Assembly: GCA_017635095.1 (NCBI GenBank)
Contig: JAGBMA010000150.1
Span: 1-41,645 of the forward strand
DNA from: Ruminiclostridium sp.
Lineage (GTDB): Bacteria > Bacillota > Clostridia > Oscillospirales > Ruminococcaceae
DNA length: 41,645 nucleotides
Reading direction: 5' to 3'
Positions within the stretch are counted from its first letter, which is position 1. Every line of letters starts with the position of its first letter. Shown piece after piece: positions 1 to 9,213 of the stretch. The position numbers and the translations under genes are program-made. Below the pieces are notes generated by a model, which was not told where the DNA came from, ran no database searches, and was given only the letters and a program-made list of their open reading frames with translations.

Positions 1-66
1 CCCACACCCCCGATACTGCCAAAGCGGGCACGAAAGCTGTTATTGTTTTTTGTGAAAATTGCAGTC

Positions 67-95
67 TTGCAATAGTATGTGAAAAATGATATACT
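67..95 (+). promoter_or_regulatory. sigma-A promoter of the M23 hydrolase gene
   Basis: -35 TTGCAA (67-72), 17-bp spacer, -10 TATACT (90-95). Transcription would begin near 102, so a GTG at 79 cannot be the translation start. This supports the TTG at 136. Confidence 0.75.
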
Positions 96-135
96 AATAG
101 AGTATCACTCTGTTTATGGAAAGGGGGAGATGTGC

Positions 136-1926
136 TTGCAGGAAAAGGAAAAACAGACGGACGCTTCGCTTGAAGGCAAAGCCGAAAAAGCTGCAAAAAA
201 AGCAGAGCAAAAAGCCGCATACAAAGCCGCTTTTGCCGCAAAACTCGAAGATCTTGCAGTATATCTCTCCAAATTCGGAAGATACATCATTCTCATTTTC
301 GTGGGGCTCGCCGTAAGGATAGGTAAAGGTATCGCCTCACTCGCAAAGTATATCTGGAAAAGATCGGAAAATATAGTCGGCTGGCTCATGAAAAAAGTGG
401 GCTACCTGCTCGTTATCGCTATCTCACCCGTTGTCAAGATCGTTCATGCCATAAAGCAGGCAGGCTCGGATATAAAAGAGAATAAGGATTCAAAAGGTCT
501 CGGGGCTGCAGTAAAGATCGCCCTCACCCACCTCGGTGAGTTTGTTTTCGGAAATTCCGGTATCGCCGTCACCGTCTTCAATATCGCAGCGCCGGTGGTC
601 TGCGTCGTCTTCCTTTTCAGCATAGTCTCCTATGCCGCATCTCTCTCATACTGCGTAAGACTCACCGTAAACGGAAAGCTCCTCGGTTATGTCGAGAACG
701 AGCAGGTCTATTATGACGCGGACGAGATACTTAAAGACCGTATAAACTATCTCGGAAGCGATGAGAGCATCCGCCTTGAGCCCGCTTTTGCAATCGAACT
801 TGCAGGCAATTCCCCGCTCCTCACAAAATACCAGGTCGCGGATATGATACTCGAATACTCCGATATCAAGGTAGAATACGCTTACGGCTTCTACCTCAAC
901 GGCGTGTTCCAGGGCGCTGTACCGGATAACACGCCCGTAGCCGAAGCACTCGAAGGTCTTCTCGACAAGTACAGGGAAGCTCACCCAAACGCAAGTATAA
1001 GCTTCCGCGACAGCCTCGAATACTCCACCGCCGGTCTGTACCTTTCCGGCTCGATCATTGATACCGACTGGCTCGTTTCACAGCTCACCCGCGTAAAGAC
1101 CGGTGCAGGATTCTATATCGCGGAAGCCGGCGATACCATGAGCAATATCTGCGATATGACCGGACTTACCATGCATCAGCTTGAACTCATGAACCCGGAG
1201 CTCGACGGAACGCCCCTTGAGGAAGGTCAGCGTGTGAAGATAAGGGACGAAGTGCCGTTCCTGTCCGTCAACGTATCCGTTACAGAAGAGTATGATGTGG
1301 AAGTTCCCTATCAGACCGAGTACTATAATGATGATAACCTCTACAACGGCGTTACCCGCGTTACCACCTCCGGTCAGCCCGGTATCAACCACCTCACCGC
1401 GAATGTGACGTATGTAAACAATATAGAGACCGTAAGACGCATTACAAATGCAAGATCGGTAACGGCTCCCGTAACAGAGCGCATAGCCATGGGCACAAAG
1501 ATACCGCCGGAGCAGTATTCCTCCGATGACGCGGGCTACGGAAAGTTCATCTGGCCTATGGATATAGGCAAGAGCCATATCAGTGAATATACCCACTGGG
1601 ACGGCGGCTACGCGGGTCACGTCGGCATTGATATAACCGAATACTACGGCGCGCCGATCTACGCGGGCGCAAGCGGTACGGTCACACTCGCGGGCTGGAA
1701 CTACGGTTACGGAAACTGCGTGATAATCGACCACGGCAACGGATATCAGACCCTTTACGGTCACTGCAGCGAACTGCTCGTATCCGTCGGCGAAGAAGTT
1801 ATCCAGGGTCAGATGATCGCCAAGGAAGGAAGCAGCGGCTATGTTACCGGTCCTCACCTCCATTTCGAGGTCAGAAAGGGCAACGTGAAGCTCAACCCCG
1901 TTAACTATCTCGAACATCTGTATTGA
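136..1926 (+). CDS. membrane-anchored LysM-G5-M23 peptidoglycan endopeptidase
   Basis: Predicted peptidoglycan hydrolase of 596 residues acting at the cell surface. Visible in order: a lysine/alanine-rich cytoplasmic start, hydrophobic segments near residues 50-100 and a clear membrane span near 143-170, a LysM domain (about 324-372, with GDTMSNI), a G5-like domain (about 376-456), and a C-terminal M23/LytM domain with the zinc motifs HVGID (near 495) and HLHFEV (near 574-579). M23 enzymes are zinc metallo-endopeptidases that cut peptide crosslinks; LysM binds glycan. The zinc residues look intact. I chose TTG 136 because AAGGGGGAG (121-129) lies 6 nt upstream and the promoter's start point is near 102. 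The in-frame ATG at 130 abuts the binding site, and GTG 79 is upstream of the transcript. It is likely a chromosomal housekeeping cell-wall gene. Confidence 0.9.
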   Translation: MQEKEKQTDASLEGKAEKAAKKAEQKAAYKAAFAAKLEDLAVYLSKFGRYIILIFVGLAVRIGKGIASLAKYIWKRSENIVGWLMKKVGYLLVIAISPVVKIVHAIKQAGSDIKENKDSKGLGAAVKIALTHLGEFVFGNSGIAVTVFNIAAPVVCVVFLFSIVSYAASLSYCVRLTVNGKLLGYVENEQVYYDADEILKDRINYLGSDESIRLEPAFAIELAGNSPLLTKYQVADMILEYSDIKVEYAYGFYLNGVFQGAVPDNTPVAEALEGLLDKYREAHPNASISFRDSLEYSTAGLYLSGSIIDTDWLVSQLTRVKTGAGFYIAEAGDTMSNICDMTGLTMHQLELMNPELDGTPLEEGQRVKIRDEVPFLSVNVSVTEEYDVEVPYQTEYYNDDNLYNGVTRVTTSGQPGINHLTANVTYVNNIETVRRITNARSVTAPVTERIAMGTKIPPEQYSSDDAGYGKFIWPMDIGKSHISEYTHWDGGYAGHVGIDITEYYGAPIYAGASGTVTLAGWNYGYGNCVIIDHGNGYQTLYGHCSELLVSVGEEVIQGQMIAKEGSSGYVTGPHLHFEVRKGNVKLNPVNYLEHLY

Positions 1927-1958
1927 TGCGGCGCGTAACTGACTGCAGAAAAAATTGC

Positions 1959-1987
1959 TTGACAATTAATCAACGTGTTGTTATAAT
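1959..1987 (+). promoter_or_regulatory. perfect-consensus sigma-A promoter
   Basis: TTGACA (1959-1964), 17-bp spacer, TATAAT (1982-1987). The expected transcript start (about 1993-1996) is only about 10 nt before the ATG at 2004, so the mRNA would have almost no leader. Confidence 0.85.
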
Positions 1988-2003
1988 ATTGTGGGGTGAT
2001 GAT

Positions 2004-2345
2004 ATGGCAAAACAGGACACGGATTTTTATGAGAATTTTACCAAAAATGTGTATGAGACCATAAAAGGTCTGAGCGATGACCGCGGCGAATATGTCATAC
2101 ACACCTACGAGAATCTTTACGGCAAACTCAAGACCGAAGGTATCGGCGGAGGAAGTGTGCACGTCGATCTCGCGAAACTCCGCGAAGATCTGAGCCATGT
2201 CCGCGGCATAGGCGGTCAGCGCCTTGATGAGATCATGGCGGTGATAGAACGCCACCTTACCCCCGGAGAACACCGCGAGCCGGAGATCGGAAGAGCCGAC
2301 GGCGAACCGGAAGCTCCCGCAGAAACCAACGAAAAAGATAAATAA
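2004..2345 (+). CDS. small hypothetical protein, acidic C-terminal tail
   Basis: 113 residues, not recognised. The start at ATG 2004 follows GGGGTGAT (1993-2000). An in-frame extension back to 1923 would run through the promoter and is rejected. The protein has a helical, charged N-terminal part (about 1-90) with a GIGGGS and a GIGGQR turn, and a disordered-looking acidic tail rich in E, P and D. No signal peptide or membrane segment is visible. It has its own strong promoter and its own terminator, so it is a single-gene transcription unit. Such short cytosolic proteins next to wall hydrolases have no known function that I can assign. Confidence 0.7.
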   Translation: MAKQDTDFYENFTKNVYETIKGLSDDRGEYVIHTYENLYGKLKTEGIGGGSVHVDLAKLREDLSHVRGIGGQRLDEIMAVIERHLTPGEHREPEIGRADGEPEAPAETNEKDK

Positions 2346-2352
2346 ACAGACG

Positions 2353-2386
2353 GCCGGTGCTCAAAAACGCACCGGCTGTTTCTTCG
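2353..2386 (+). terminator. intrinsic terminator of the small hypothetical gene
   Basis: Perfect 8-bp stem GCCGGTGC (2353-2360) / GCACCGGC (2369-2376), an 8-nt loop, and a T-rich tract after it. Confidence 0.85.
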
Positions 2387-2420
2387 TTTGTGTGAATTAT
2401 GTGAAAAAAACGGAAAGCCC

Positions 2421-2449
2421 TTGAAATTATATTCGTTTTGTGTTATGAT
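2421..2449 (+). promoter_or_regulatory. promoter of the ABC exporter operon
   Basis: TTGAAA (2421-2426), 17-bp spacer, TATGAT (2444-2449). It lies about 90 bp upstream of the first exporter gene. Confidence 0.7.
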
Positions 2450-2538
2450 AAGCGAAACTTTTTAAAACGATTACATGACTTCTCCTGTGCTGAAGGAAAA
2501 AAACGCCAAAACAGGAAACGAAAAGCAGGTGGTTCTAT

Positions 2539-4278
2539 ATGTTCATGATACGCTGGCTGTGGAAGAACATGAAGGGCGACAGGGCTATATACTGTCTCGC
2601 CCTGTGCATGACTGTGGTCTGTCAGTCAATGTACATCATCTCCCCTTACATAACCCAACAGATAATAGATACGTTCCTCGTCGGAGAGGAAGCAGCCGAA
2701 AACCTGCGGCAGGGCGCCGACAGGCTTATTTTCATGCTCGCAATGATGTTCGGCTTCACGCTTTTGCGCTGCATTATCCAGTACAGCTCGAATATGTGCT
2801 ATGAGCACGCTTCACAGGGTATTATCTACCGTGTCAGAAAGGTGCTCTTCGACAATATCGAGAAACAGGACGCCCCGTTCTATGACCGTCACCGCACCGG
2901 CGATATAATGACCGTCGTGACGGGAGACCTGGAAATGGTACGTCACTCGATAGCGTGGATAATCAAGACCACTCTCGAATGCGTGATATTATTCTCGGCG
3001 ACAATGATATACTTCTTCACTATCGACTGGCTCATGGCGCTGTGTATGCTGGTGCTTACGCCGGTGATACTGCTCATAACAAGGGGCTTCAAAAATGTGG
3101 TGGGACCCTTCTATGTGGATCTCCGCGAGAAGCTCTCGGGAATGAACACCCGGGCGGAGGAGAATATCTCCGGAAACCGGGTCGTAAAGGCTTTCGCCCG
3201 GGAAGAGACAGAGATTGAGAAGTTTGACGGCTGCAACAAAGCCTACAACGAAGCCAACAAGAAAGCGGCTTTCACCTGGCTCAGATTCTTCCCGGGGCTG
3301 GAAATAACCGCCCAGAGCCTGAGCGTCGTCTGTCTTTTCTTCGGCGGTATGTTCGTGGCGCTCGGAAGAATGACATTCGGCGAGTATGCAGCTTTCGCCG
3401 GACTGGTATGGACGCTCTCAAACCCTATGAGAACTCTCGGCAATATCGTAAACGACTATCAGCGCTTCACAGCCTCTGCAAACAAGATAATCGAGCTCTA
3501 CTACGGAAGACCGTTCATCGTTGACCGCGAAGACGCGGAAAATATCGAGGGCAGGATCAGTGGAAGCGTGGAATTCCGCAACGTCTCGTTCTCATACGGC
3601 GAAACGGAAGTGCTGAAAAATATCAGCTTCAAAGCGGAACCCGGAGAGACTGTCGCGATAATGGGTGCGACCGGAAGCGGCAAGACCACTCTTATCGACC
3701 TGATACCGCGCATTTACGACGTGTCGGATGGGGCAGTCCTCGTTGACGGGCACGATGTCCGCATGATGAAGCTCGAACAGCTCCGCGGCGCTATCGGTAT
3801 CGCAACTCAGGACGTTCTTCTCTACTCCGATACCATTGAGGGAAATATCTGTTTCGGCAACATAGACCTGTCCGAGGAAGACGCGGTGAAGTACGCGAAG
3901 GCAGCCGACGCCCATAACTTCATAGAAAAGACCTCCGACGGCTACGATACCATCATCGGTGAGCGCGGAGTCGGTCTTTCCGGCGGCCAGAAGCAGAGGA
4001 TCTCCCTTGCGAGAGCTCTCGCGGTAAAGCCGTCTATACTGATACTCGACGACACCACTTCGGCGGTGGATCTTGAGACCGAAAAGCACATTCAGGACGC
4101 TCTGAAACAGCTCGACTTCCCCTGCACCAAGATCATAATAGCCCAGAGGATATCGACTGCAAAGAACGCGGACAGGATAATCGTGCTCAAAGACGGCACG
4201 GTCGCGGAAAGCGGCACCCACGACGAGCTTATCCGTCAGGACGGGTACTACCGCGAAGTTTATGAGCTGCAGAAGTGA
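2539..4278 (+). CDS. ABC exporter half-transporter, non-catalytic (degenerate) subunit
   Basis: 579 residues: an N-terminal type IV ABC exporter membrane domain (several spans, residues about 1-320) fused to a nucleotide-binding domain. Walker A GATGSGKTT is near 376-384 and signature LSGGQ near 480. Walker B reads LILDDTTS near 502-508, with Asp in place of the catalytic Glu, and the switch His is replaced by Gln (IIAQR). Those two changes are the known mark of the degenerate half in heterodimeric exporters such as TM287/288, LmrCD or BmrCD. The partner is the next gene, 10 bp downstream. The start has AGGTGG 6 nt upstream. Substrate (drug, lipid or peptide) cannot be read from the sequence. 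Confidence 0.92.
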   Translation: MFMIRWLWKNMKGDRAIYCLALCMTVVCQSMYIISPYITQQIIDTFLVGEEAAENLRQGADRLIFMLAMMFGFTLLRCIIQYSSNMCYEHASQGIIYRVRKVLFDNIEKQDAPFYDRHRTGDIMTVVTGDLEMVRHSIAWIIKTTLECVILFSATMIYFFTIDWLMALCMLVLTPVILLITRGFKNVVGPFYVDLREKLSGMNTRAEENISGNRVVKAFAREETEIEKFDGCNKAYNEANKKAAFTWLRFFPGLEITAQSLSVVCLFFGGMFVALGRMTFGEYAAFAGLVWTLSNPMRTLGNIVNDYQRFTASANKIIELYYGRPFIVDREDAENIEGRISGSVEFRNVSFSYGETEVLKNISFKAEPGETVAIMGATGSGKTTLIDLIPRIYDVSDGAVLVDGHDVRMMKLEQLRGAIGIATQDVLLYSDTIEGNICFGNIDLSEEDAVKYAKAADAHNFIEKTSDGYDTIIGERGVGLSGGQKQRISLARALAVKPSILILDDTTSAVDLETEKHIQDALKQLDFPCTKIIIAQRISTAKNADRIIVLKDGTVAESGTHDELIRQDGYYREVYELQK

Positions 4279-4288
4279 GGTGAGATGA

Positions 4289-6055
4289 ATGGCACGAAAT
4301 AAATTTGACATCGACGAAACGCTTGAGACACCATTCGACATAAAGCACCTCAAACGCGCGCTCGTTTATGCGGGAAAATACAAGAAAACGATCTTCCTTT
4401 CCCTTTTCATAAGCATTCTCGCCGCGGTCATCTCCCTGCTCTCGCCTATGATCGTGCAGTATGCTGTGGACAACTGCATGAAAGGCGCGGAGACGATCCC
4501 TATGCTTGCGGTATGCGCGGGCGCGCTGCTGCTCACGATAGTGGTGAGCGTATTTCTGGCGCAGAAGCGGGCGAAGATGATGACACGCGTAGGTCAGGAC
4601 ATAATCTACGACATCAGAAAAGACCTGTTCCGTCATATGCAGGAACTCCCTTTCGAGTATTATGACAGCCGTCCTCACGGCAAGATACTTGTCCGCGTGA
4701 TAAACTATGTCAACAGTGTCTCCGACCTTATGACGAACGGCATAATCAACTTTGTCCTCGAAATGATGAACCTTATCTTCATAATGATATTCATGTTCTT
4801 CGTCTGCTGGCAGCTCGCTCTTGTTGTATTATGCGGCCTCCCGATATACGGCTCGATCATAATGTTCATCAAGAACCGTCAGCGAAAGGCGTGGCAGGCT
4901 GCTTCAAACAAGAGCTCGAACCTCACCGCCTACCTGCACGAAAGCATAGTCGGCGTTCAGATCTCACAGGTCTTTACCCGCGAAAAGGTGAATGCCGAGA
5001 TCAACGACCGTCTCGCGAAGAGCTACCGCAAGGCCTGGATGAAAGCGGTAGGTTACTCGAACCTTGTATGGCCCTCGACGGATATCGTATCCACCCTAAC
5101 GCGAGCCGCGATATATCTTGTGGGACTGCTTTATATGCCGGGTCTTTCTCTCGGTACTATCCTTGCTATGGGCGACTACTCCGCCCGGTTCTGGCAGCCC
5201 CTCATGAACCTTTCAAACCTTATGAACACGTTTATAAATGCAGTCGCTTACCTTGAGCGCATTTTCGAGATGCTTGACGAACCGGTCACGGTCAAGGACA
5301 AGATCGGTGCGTCGGAGATGCCGGAGATAAAGGGCGACGTGCATTTCAAGGACGTTACGTTCTCCTACGAGGACGGCACGACTGTGCTCGAACATCTCAG
5401 CTTCGACGTGAAAGCGGGACAGAGCATTGCGCTTGTGGGACCTACCGGCGCGGGCAAGACCACCATCGTGAACCTTATCTCCCGCTTTTACAATCTTGAC
5501 AGCGGCGCCGTGCTCATAGACGACACAGATATTGCGGACGTCACGCTTCACTCGCTCCGCAGCCAGATGGGGATAATGCTTCAGGACAGCTTCATTTTCA
5601 GCGGCACGATCATGGAAAATCTGAAATACGGACGGCTTGACGCTACCGACAAAGAAGTGTATGAAGCCTGCAGGATCGTCGGCATAAACGACTACATACT
5701 CTCGCTCAAAAAAGGCTATGACACGGTAGTGAGCGAACGCGGCGCGGGACTTTCCCAGGGTCAGAAGCAGCTTATCGCGCTTGCAAGAACGATACTTTCC
5801 GACCCGAAGATACTTGTGCTTGACGAAGCTACATCGTCAATTGACGCGAAGACCGAGCGCAATCTCCAGAACGGTCTCAATCATCTCCTCAAGGGCCGCA
5901 CTTCTTTCATCATAGCTCACCGGCTTTCGACCATAAGGAACTGCGACAAGATCATGTACGTCTCAAACAAGGGCATCACAGAGGCGGGCACCCACGATGA
6001 GCTTATCGCCAAGCGCGGCGACTATTACAAGCTCTACACCGCCCAGTCTGTATAG
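4289..6055 (+). CDS. ABC exporter half-transporter, catalytic subunit
   Basis: 588 residues with the same layout as its neighbour: exporter membrane domain, then nucleotide-binding domain. Walker A GPTGAGKTT is near 383-391, signature LSQGQ near 488, canonical Walker B LVLDEATSS near 508-516 and the switch His in IIAHRLST. With the upstream gene it should form an asymmetric heterodimer in the cytoplasmic membrane with one hydrolytic site and one degenerate site. AGGTGAG (4278-4284) sits just before the ATG. The 10-bp spacing means co-transcription. The gene ends directly against the GC-rich repeat that probably terminates the operon. Confidence 0.92.
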   Translation: MARNKFDIDETLETPFDIKHLKRALVYAGKYKKTIFLSLFISILAAVISLLSPMIVQYAVDNCMKGAETIPMLAVCAGALLLTIVVSVFLAQKRAKMMTRVGQDIIYDIRKDLFRHMQELPFEYYDSRPHGKILVRVINYVNSVSDLMTNGIINFVLEMMNLIFIMIFMFFVCWQLALVVLCGLPIYGSIIMFIKNRQRKAWQAASNKSSNLTAYLHESIVGVQISQVFTREKVNAEINDRLAKSYRKAWMKAVGYSNLVWPSTDIVSTLTRAAIYLVGLLYMPGLSLGTILAMGDYSARFWQPLMNLSNLMNTFINAVAYLERIFEMLDEPVTVKDKIGASEMPEIKGDVHFKDVTFSYEDGTTVLEHLSFDVKAGQSIALVGPTGAGKTTIVNLISRFYNLDSGAVLIDDTDIADVTLHSLRSQMGIMLQDSFIFSGTIMENLKYGRLDATDKEVYEACRIVGINDYILSLKKGYDTVVSERGAGLSQGQKQLIALARTILSDPKILVLDEATSSIDAKTERNLQNGLNHLLKGRTSFIIAHRLSTIRNCDKIMYVSNKGITEAGTHDELIAKRGDYYKLYTAQSV

Positions 6056-6076
6056 TGGGGCTCCGCCCCACACCCC

Positions 6077-6275
6077 GGCGGGCTCTGCCCTGCACCCTCG
6101 GCGCGTCTGCGGACGCGCGTGTGGGGCTCTGCCCCACGCCCCGCGGGGGAGAGAGAAAACCTTTTTTTAGAAAAAAAGGCTTTTCTCTCTCCCCTCGACC
6201 CCTCTCTCTTTCCAAAAAAACTTTAATAGCTGCCGCGCTAAGTGAGACAGTTTCTGCACAACATATAAAAACAGC
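6077..6275. repeat. 199-bp GC-rich dispersed repeat, copy 1
   Basis: Aligns without gaps to 41447-41645 with about 9 mismatches in 199 positions by eye. It holds several short GC hairpins (for example GTGGGGCTCTGCCCCAC at 6121-6137) and then a long A/T palindrome. Both copies follow the stop codon of a plus-strand operon. It has no coding capacity. The second copy runs off the window end, so the full unit may be longer. Confidence 0.85.
6146..6194. terminator. long palindrome inside repeat copy 1, likely bidirectional terminator
   Basis: GGGGAGAGAGAAAACC followed by seven T (6146-6168), a 2-nt centre, then seven A and GGCTTTTCTCTCTCCCC (6171-6194). This is a near-perfect inverted repeat with one bulged C at 6180. 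It lies downstream of the ABC operon. Confidence 0.6.
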
Positions 6276-6308
6276 AGACCCGAAAGTAACGGATCTGCTG
6301 TATCTTTT
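6271..6308. terminator. bidirectional terminator between ABC operon and PBP gene
   Basis: ACAGCAGA (6271-6278) pairs with TCTGCTGT (6294-6301). A T-run follows on the plus strand (6304-6308) and the A-run before it gives a U-run on the minus strand, so it can end both converging transcripts. Confidence 0.7.
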
Positions 6309-6497
6309 TGTTGTGAAGAGACTGCCGGGAAAGTCGCGGCAGCTTCGGGTGCAGGGCTTGCCCTGCCGCGGGGGTCGGGGCGGCGTAAGCCCCGAAACCG
6401 TCTGTTAAGACGCGCGGGAGCGCCGGACTGACGGGGCGTGGGGCGGAGCTCCACACGCGAGGGAGCGCCGGACACGCTGCCCGTGTAGGGCGAAACA
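6309..6497. other. GC-rich non-coding interval downstream of the PBP gene
   Basis: Short GC palindromes, such as CAGGGCTTGCCCTG (6352-6365) and a CGGGGC/GCCCCG pair, resemble the start of the dispersed repeat but do not align to it over length. No convincing gene was seen. Confidence 0.5.
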
Positions 6498-8966
6498 TTA
6501 CTCGTAGAGCGGTATCTCGGTGTCGCCGTGGTCGATCCAGTAAGTTCCGTCGTGGTTGGAGTCGCAGCTCGGTGGGATATTGGACTGGCGATAGTAGCCG
6601 ATGTTGGTGCTTGGGCACTTCGATGTTGCACGAAGTCCGGTCTCGGCGCAGTAGTTTATTTCGATAGTGGAGCTGTCGGGGGTGAAGCTCTGTTCTACCG
6701 TCGTGTCAACGAAGTTCACCATGACATCATGCCATACGAGCGCCATTGTCCTCCAGCCGTCCTGCTTGCCGATCTCGTGGTTGTCGTCGTAAGCTATTCT
6801 GTAGCAAGCCACATATTCGGGCGTAAGTCCCGCGAAAAGCAGGTTGGACATATCGTTCGCGGTACCGGTCTTGCCGACTACCTCACAGGCTCCGAGTTTC
6901 GCGTTCTTACCTGTTCCGTATTCGTCCTGAATGACCTTGAGCATCATTCGGTTGGTTATCCAGGCGCTGTCCTCTGAGAGAGCGCGCTTGCCGTTGAGAT
7001 CCTGCTCAAGCACGACAACGCCCTTGTTGTCATAGACTGCTGAATAGTAATACGGCTTGTAGTACATTCCGCCGTTGCCCATGACCTGATATGCCGCGGT
7101 AAGCTCAGTAAGAGTTGCACCGTTGGTGAGAGCGCCCGTCGCGAGAGGCGCGTATGCAATATCATTGACGCTGTCGAGGTGGCTGAAGCCGAGATTGTTG
7201 ACGAGCTGGTTGTAGGAGTTGACAAGCCCGACCTTTTTCATCACCCTTGCGGCTATCGTGTTCATAGACTTCTGTACCGCATACCATGCCGGCCAGTATG
7301 CACCGGAGCCGAAGCCTGCTTCCTGGTAGTTATGCGGCCAGCGGACAGTCTGGTCGGACTCATTATATCCGCTTTCCGCAGCGTGTGAGCCGGTTCCCGC
7401 ATAATCTGCGTGTATCTTGCCGGAAAGATCCTGCAGCATCGTCGAGTAAGTTATAAGATTGTTCTCTATAGCAAGCGAGTAATTGCCGATAGGCTTTATT
7501 GTTGAACCAATGGCACTTACCGCCTGTGTCGCGCGGTTGAAGCAGTTGTCGCCCGGCTTCTCGCCGATCCCGCCCGCAATAGCGAGTACATTCCCTCGGT
7601 AGTCCATTATGACGAACGCACCCTGTATGAGCTTTTTGCTGTCGGCGGGCAGGGAAGCGTCATAAGCGCTGAGGCAGGTATAGGGGTTTTCAAATACCTC
7701 GCTGAGCTTCTTCTGCATATCAAGGTTCTCGTTCAGATAAGCGGTGTAGCCGCCGCTCCTGAACTCGTCCCATGCTTCGTCATAGGATATGCCGAGCTTG
7801 GCAGCAAGATCGCCGACTATCTGATCTATGGCTGCGTCAACATACCAGTCCTGTGAAACGGTATATGAGCCGTTCCACTGGTATGCAAGGGAACTGTCCT
7901 CGCCAAGTATCTCGTCCCACGGCACGTTCTGGTAGTACAGATCTTCGTCGTCCTTGCTTTCCTCGGTGATTATACCGTAATAGTCGTTGAAGCGCATATC
8001 CGTGTAGCCGTAGTATGTGCCCTTTACGGGGCGGCGGAATTTGATCTTTTCCGCTATGGCAGTCTCATATTCGTCGGTGGTGATATAGCCCTGCTCGTAC
8101 ATATGAGCAAGAGCATATTCCTGGCGGCGCTTGGATTTCCTGAGTCCGTCGTTCTCAACATTGTACGGGTTGTAGTTCGACGGTGAACGCACTATGCCCG
8201 CAAGCATGGCGCTTTCGGCTATGGTGAGATCCTTGACCTCCTTGCCGAAATAATAGTACGCCGCGGATCCTATTCCGTAAGCGGGACCACCGAAGCCTAT
8301 GCGGTTGATGTAGCTTTCAAGGATATCGTACTTCGTGTATTTGTTTTCGAGGGAAAGAGCCCTGAATATCTCGCGGAGCTTTCTTCCTATCGTTGTTTCC
8401 TTGTCTTTGGTGATGTCGCGGACAAGCTGCTGGGTAATGGTGGAACCGCCCTGGGTGCCTCCGTGGAGCAGCGCGCTGGCTGTGACCGATATCATACGCT
8501 TCCAGTCAACGCCGTTGTGCTCGAAGAAACGCTCATCTTCGACTGCAACAAAGGCATCTATGGTGTACTGCGGGATATCCTCGATATCCACCCAGATGCG
8601 GCTCGTTTCACCGCTTATCTGCTTTATGAGCACGTCTTCGCCGGTGTTGTCCTTGGCATAGATGAAGCTCGAATAAGAGAGCTCGACATTCGTAAGGTCA
8701 ACGTCAAAGCTGCTCTCGGCGAACTGCATGATATATACGGTAAGCGCGGCAGCGACGATGCAGAACGTGATCACCAGTATAAGGAGAATGCTCAGGAGCG
8801 TTGTCCCGAAAAATGACAGCACCCCGCTTATCTTCTGCCATACCGACATTTTGTGGGTGTGATAGTAGCTCTCGACAGCCTGCTCTTCCTTATTCATCTT
8901 TTCGCGGGACTTCGGCATATAGTCTTCGTCCCTTATTTTCACATATTTTATCTTTTTTCCGCCCAT
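6498..8966 (-). CDS. class A penicillin-binding protein (transglycosylase/transpeptidase)
   Basis: 822 residues: a short cytoplasmic tail, one membrane anchor (about 41-81), a GT51 glycosyltransferase domain with VEDERFFEH (near 143-150) and GGSTITQQLVRD, then a transpeptidase domain with STIK (nucleophile Ser488, Lys491), SMN (567-569) and KTG (699-701). The C-terminal end after the transpeptidase has paired cysteines (NYCAET, SKCPST, PPSCDSN). It polymerises and crosslinks peptidoglycan outside the membrane. The start at ATG 8966 has AAAAGGA 6-7 nt upstream. A longer frame to 9095 passes through the promoter and is rejected. It is a monocistronic chromosomal gene. Confidence 0.93.
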   Translation of the reverse strand: MGGKKIKYVKIRDEDYMPKSREKMNKEEQAVESYYHTHKMSVWQKISGVLSFFGTTLLSILLILVITFCIVAAALTVYIMQFAESSFDVDLTNVELSYSSFIYAKDNTGEDVLIKQISGETSRIWVDIEDIPQYTIDAFVAVEDERFFEHNGVDWKRMISVTASALLHGGTQGGSTITQQLVRDITKDKETTIGRKLREIFRALSLENKYTKYDILESYINRIGFGGPAYGIGSAAYYYFGKEVKDLTIAESAMLAGIVRSPSNYNPYNVENDGLRKSKRRQEYALAHMYEQGYITTDEYETAIAEKIKFRRPVKGTYYGYTDMRFNDYYGIITEESKDDEDLYYQNVPWDEILGEDSSLAYQWNGSYTVSQDWYVDAAIDQIVGDLAAKLGISYDEAWDEFRSGGYTAYLNENLDMQKKLSEVFENPYTCLSAYDASLPADSKKLIQGAFVIMDYRGNVLAIAGGIGEKPGDNCFNRATQAVSAIGSTIKPIGNYSLAIENNLITYSTMLQDLSGKIHADYAGTGSHAAESGYNESDQTVRWPHNYQEAGFGSGAYWPAWYAVQKSMNTIAARVMKKVGLVNSYNQLVNNLGFSHLDSVNDIAYAPLATGALTNGATLTELTAAYQVMGNGGMYYKPYYYSAVYDNKGVVVLEQDLNGKRALSEDSAWITNRMMLKVIQDEYGTGKNAKLGACEVVGKTGTANDMSNLLFAGLTPEYVACYRIAYDDNHEIGKQDGWRTMALVWHDVMVNFVDTTVEQSFTPDSSTIEINYCAETGLRATSKCPSTNIGYYRQSNIPPSCDSNHDGTYWIDHGDTEIPLYE

Positions 8967-9033
8967 AGGAGTTCCTTTTGCAGTATCATATTCCGTGCCG
9001 CAAAGTGACACTGCGGCAATTATATACTCTGAT

Positions 9034-9062
9034 ATTATATCACCTTTTTGGTGCTTTGTTAA
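9034..9062 (-). promoter_or_regulatory. promoter of the class A PBP gene
   Basis: Read on the minus strand: TTAACA (9057-9062), 17-bp spacer, TATAAT (9034-9039). This gives a leader of about 60 nt before ATG 8966. Confidence 0.8.
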
Positions 9063-9164
9063 TACTTTTTCCGAATTTTTGTGCAGTTTAGACAACTGCT
9101 GCTGTCAAAACAGGACAAAAAGCGACATTTCTTCCTCCCTGAAGCCTCTTTTATGGTATTTTCA

Positions 9165-9193
9165 TTGACAAAAACGGAAAAATGCGCTATAAT
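9165..9193 (+). promoter_or_regulatory. consensus promoter of the tmRNA gene
   Basis: TTGACA (9165-9170), 17-bp spacer, TATAAT (9188-9193). The precursor would start near 9200, shortly before the mature 5' end. Confidence 0.85.
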
Positions 9194-9213
9194 AATTTCA
9201 TATCTCGGAAAAT

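Noticed and set aside
79-135. GTG 79 as start of the M23 hydrolase
   Set aside because: It lies between the -35 and -10 of the gene's own promoter, upstream of the expected transcript start.
6055-6408. Plus-strand frames through the GC-rich repeat
   Set aside because: They read through palindromes and a terminator, have low-complexity composition and no ribosome binding site.
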